Assembly: GCA_965197865.1 (NCBI GenBank)
Contig: CBDANZ010000001.1
Location: forward strand, 151,796 to 215,795
DNA from: CBDANZ01 sp965197865
GTDB lineage: Bacteria > Acidobacteriota > Vicinamibacteria > Vicinamibacterales > CAVVIG01
DNA length: 64,000 nt
Direction: 5' to 3'
The position numbers and the translations under genes are program-made. The notes under the pieces were generated by a model. It saw nothing but the letters and a program-made list of their open reading frames with translations. It was not told where the DNA came from and did no database searches. This document shows positions 63,170 to 64,000 of this stretch, one piece after another (position 1 is the first letter of the stretch; every line of letters begins with the position of its first letter).

Positions 63170-63622
63170 ATGCTTGGTATTGAGAAAGTAGATCACATTG
63201 GGATCCGAGTCAGCGACAAGTCTGTTTCCATCGCCTTCTATGAGCGATTGGGCTTCCGGACTCTCTCCGACACCGGCTTCGAGAAAGGCCATCCCATCAT
63301 CATGCGACATCCCTCGGGAGTTGTTCTCAATCTGCTCGGGCCTGCGGATATGCCGAATGACAAGAACATTCTCATGGATGTGGGCGAGAAATATTCCGGC
63401 ATTACCCATGTCTCGTTCAAGGTCGCGTCGATCGCTGCCGCCAAGCAGTTCCTCTCAGAGCAGGGCATCGCGTTAAGCGGCCAATTCTCGTTCAAGGACC
63501 TGCGGGCCGTCTTTATCCGCGATCCCGACCGAAACGTAATCGAGTTGGATGCCTACATTGGCGCTGAACCGGAGACGCGCGGCGGCGTAGAAGGGTTGAG
63601 CGGGTATGACGCGCACCCCTGA
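63170..63622 (+). CDS. VOC-family protein
   Basis: 150 residues from ATG 63170; a GTG at 63161 is the alternative start and GGAG lies at about 63156. The N-terminus I-E-K-V-D-H-I-G-I-R-V-S-D and I-A-F-Y-E-R-L-G-F, the middle G-I-T-H-V-S-F-K-V and the end F-I-R-D-P-D-R-N-V-I-E-L-D give the His, His, Glu ligands of the glyoxalase superfamily. The substrate is unknown. Codon use is less GC-biased than further left. Confidence 0.87.
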   Translation: MLGIEKVDHIGIRVSDKSVSIAFYERLGFRTLSDTGFEKGHPIIMRHPSGVVLNLLGPADMPNDKNILMDVGEKYSGITHVSFKVASIAAAKQFLSEQGIALSGQFSFKDLRAVFIRDPDRNVIELDAYIGAEPETRGGVEGLSGYDAHP

Positions 63623-63724
63623 CTGAACGGGATACCGGATTCGGACTCAGCTTTCATCGCACCGGAGGGCCTTTACGACCTCTGTCGGATTGGCGGAGAA
63701 CTGGTAAATTGGGAGGTAAGTAGG

Positions 63725-64000
63725 ATGGCGAGAGTAAGATATATCGTGGACGATGTTGCAGCGGTCACTGAGTTTTATGTCTCAAATTTTGGCTTTGAAA
63801 TCAAAATGGGCGCTGCGCCGGCAATAAACATCTTGGGGCTCGGCGACTTGATCCTCTTGGTGTCAGGACCGAGAGCCTCAGCATCCCAGCCGATGCTTGA
63901 CGGCACGGTGCCCAGCCCGGGAGGCGGCTGGAACAGGATCGTATTGAGCTTCGACGACTTGGAATCTGTTGTCAAAAAGCTCAAGGCCAAGGGCGTCAAG
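63725..64000 (+). CDS. VOC-family protein, 3' partial
   Basis: Open from ATG 63725, 9 bases after GGAGG, to the window edge; 92 residues visible. It begins M-A-R-V-R-Y-I-V-D-D-V-A-A-V-T-E-F-Y, then F-G-F-E-I-K-M and R-I-V-L-S-F-D-D-L-E-S-V-V. This fits a glyoxalase-like half. It follows the other VOC gene by 102 bases and may be co-transcribed. Confidence 0.8.
   Translation, partial: MARVRYIVDDVAAVTEFYVSNFGFEIKMGAAPAINILGLGDLILLVSGPRASASQPMLDGTVPSPGGGWNRIVLSFDDLESVVKKLKAKGVK

Overview
The window joins two pieces of DNA that look as if they come from different organisms. Positions 1 to about 16,400 carry Acidobacteriota-type genes: a VWFA-related secreted protein, paired DUF4159 proteins, TypA, a dicarboxylate symporter, and many decayed genes and IS relics. 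From the gatC start at 16,756 onward the content is alphaproteobacterial (Rhodospirillales/Hyphomicrobiales-like): gatCAB, rlmN, argG, folD, yggT, a tRNA-Ala, hopanoid genes, infA, hutU, the PHB genes phbA-phbB and two parS sites. GC is high (about 65 %) on both sides. A minus-strand gene is cut off where gatC begins, so the junction at 16.35-16.756 kb is most simply an assembly chimera; recent transfer is less likely.

Left part (1-16.4 kb). Intact genes are the VWFA-like protein (5' end outside the window), two small hypotheticals, a VOC protein, a threonine/serine dehydratase-like enzyme, an outer-membrane barrel protein, one DUF4159 protein, a DAACS symporter, a PilZ protein and typA. Between them lie relics: a PrcB-like pseudogene, a glycogen phosphorylase reduced to its two ends, an MFS transporter with several frameshifts, a second DUF4159 copy with an amber codon, a LysR N-terminus and an IS6-like relic. 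A complete IS1111-type (IS110 family) element sits inside one arm of a 166-bp inverted-repeat element, so its ends and target can be read to the base.

Right part (16.75-64 kb). Regions are: gatCAB with a small membrane protein (16.7-20.3 kb); housekeeping genes and GST-like enzymes (20.3-27.1 kb); a catabolic block with a dimethylglycine/sarcosine dehydrogenase-like enzyme, a GcvT-like protein, amidohydrolases and a NicX-like protein (27.7-38.1 kb); an IS4-family element between palindromic repeats (38.4-39.8 kb); an LLM oxidoreductase, a sulfotransferase and a VapBC-type module (39.9-42.9 kb); an HpnA-like epimerase facing hpnN (43.5-47.1 kb); a run of oxidoreductase, GST and hydrolase genes (47.2-52.1 kb); infA, hutU, phbA-phbB and parS (53-58.5 kb); an FAA hydrolase and a stretch of gene fragments (59.5-63.1 kb); and two VOC proteins at the right edge.

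Several well-conserved genes of the right part (gatA, phbA, phbB, the dehydrogenase, the sulfotransferase) are broken by single extra bases whose removal restores the family sequence. These are more likely consensus errors than real pseudogenes. The most interesting non-coding signals are two tandem parS sites, a near-consensus promoter running straight into a 32-bp perfect hairpin with a second related locus 20 kb away, a candidate guide-RNA region in the IS1111-type element, and two families of palindromic repeats.
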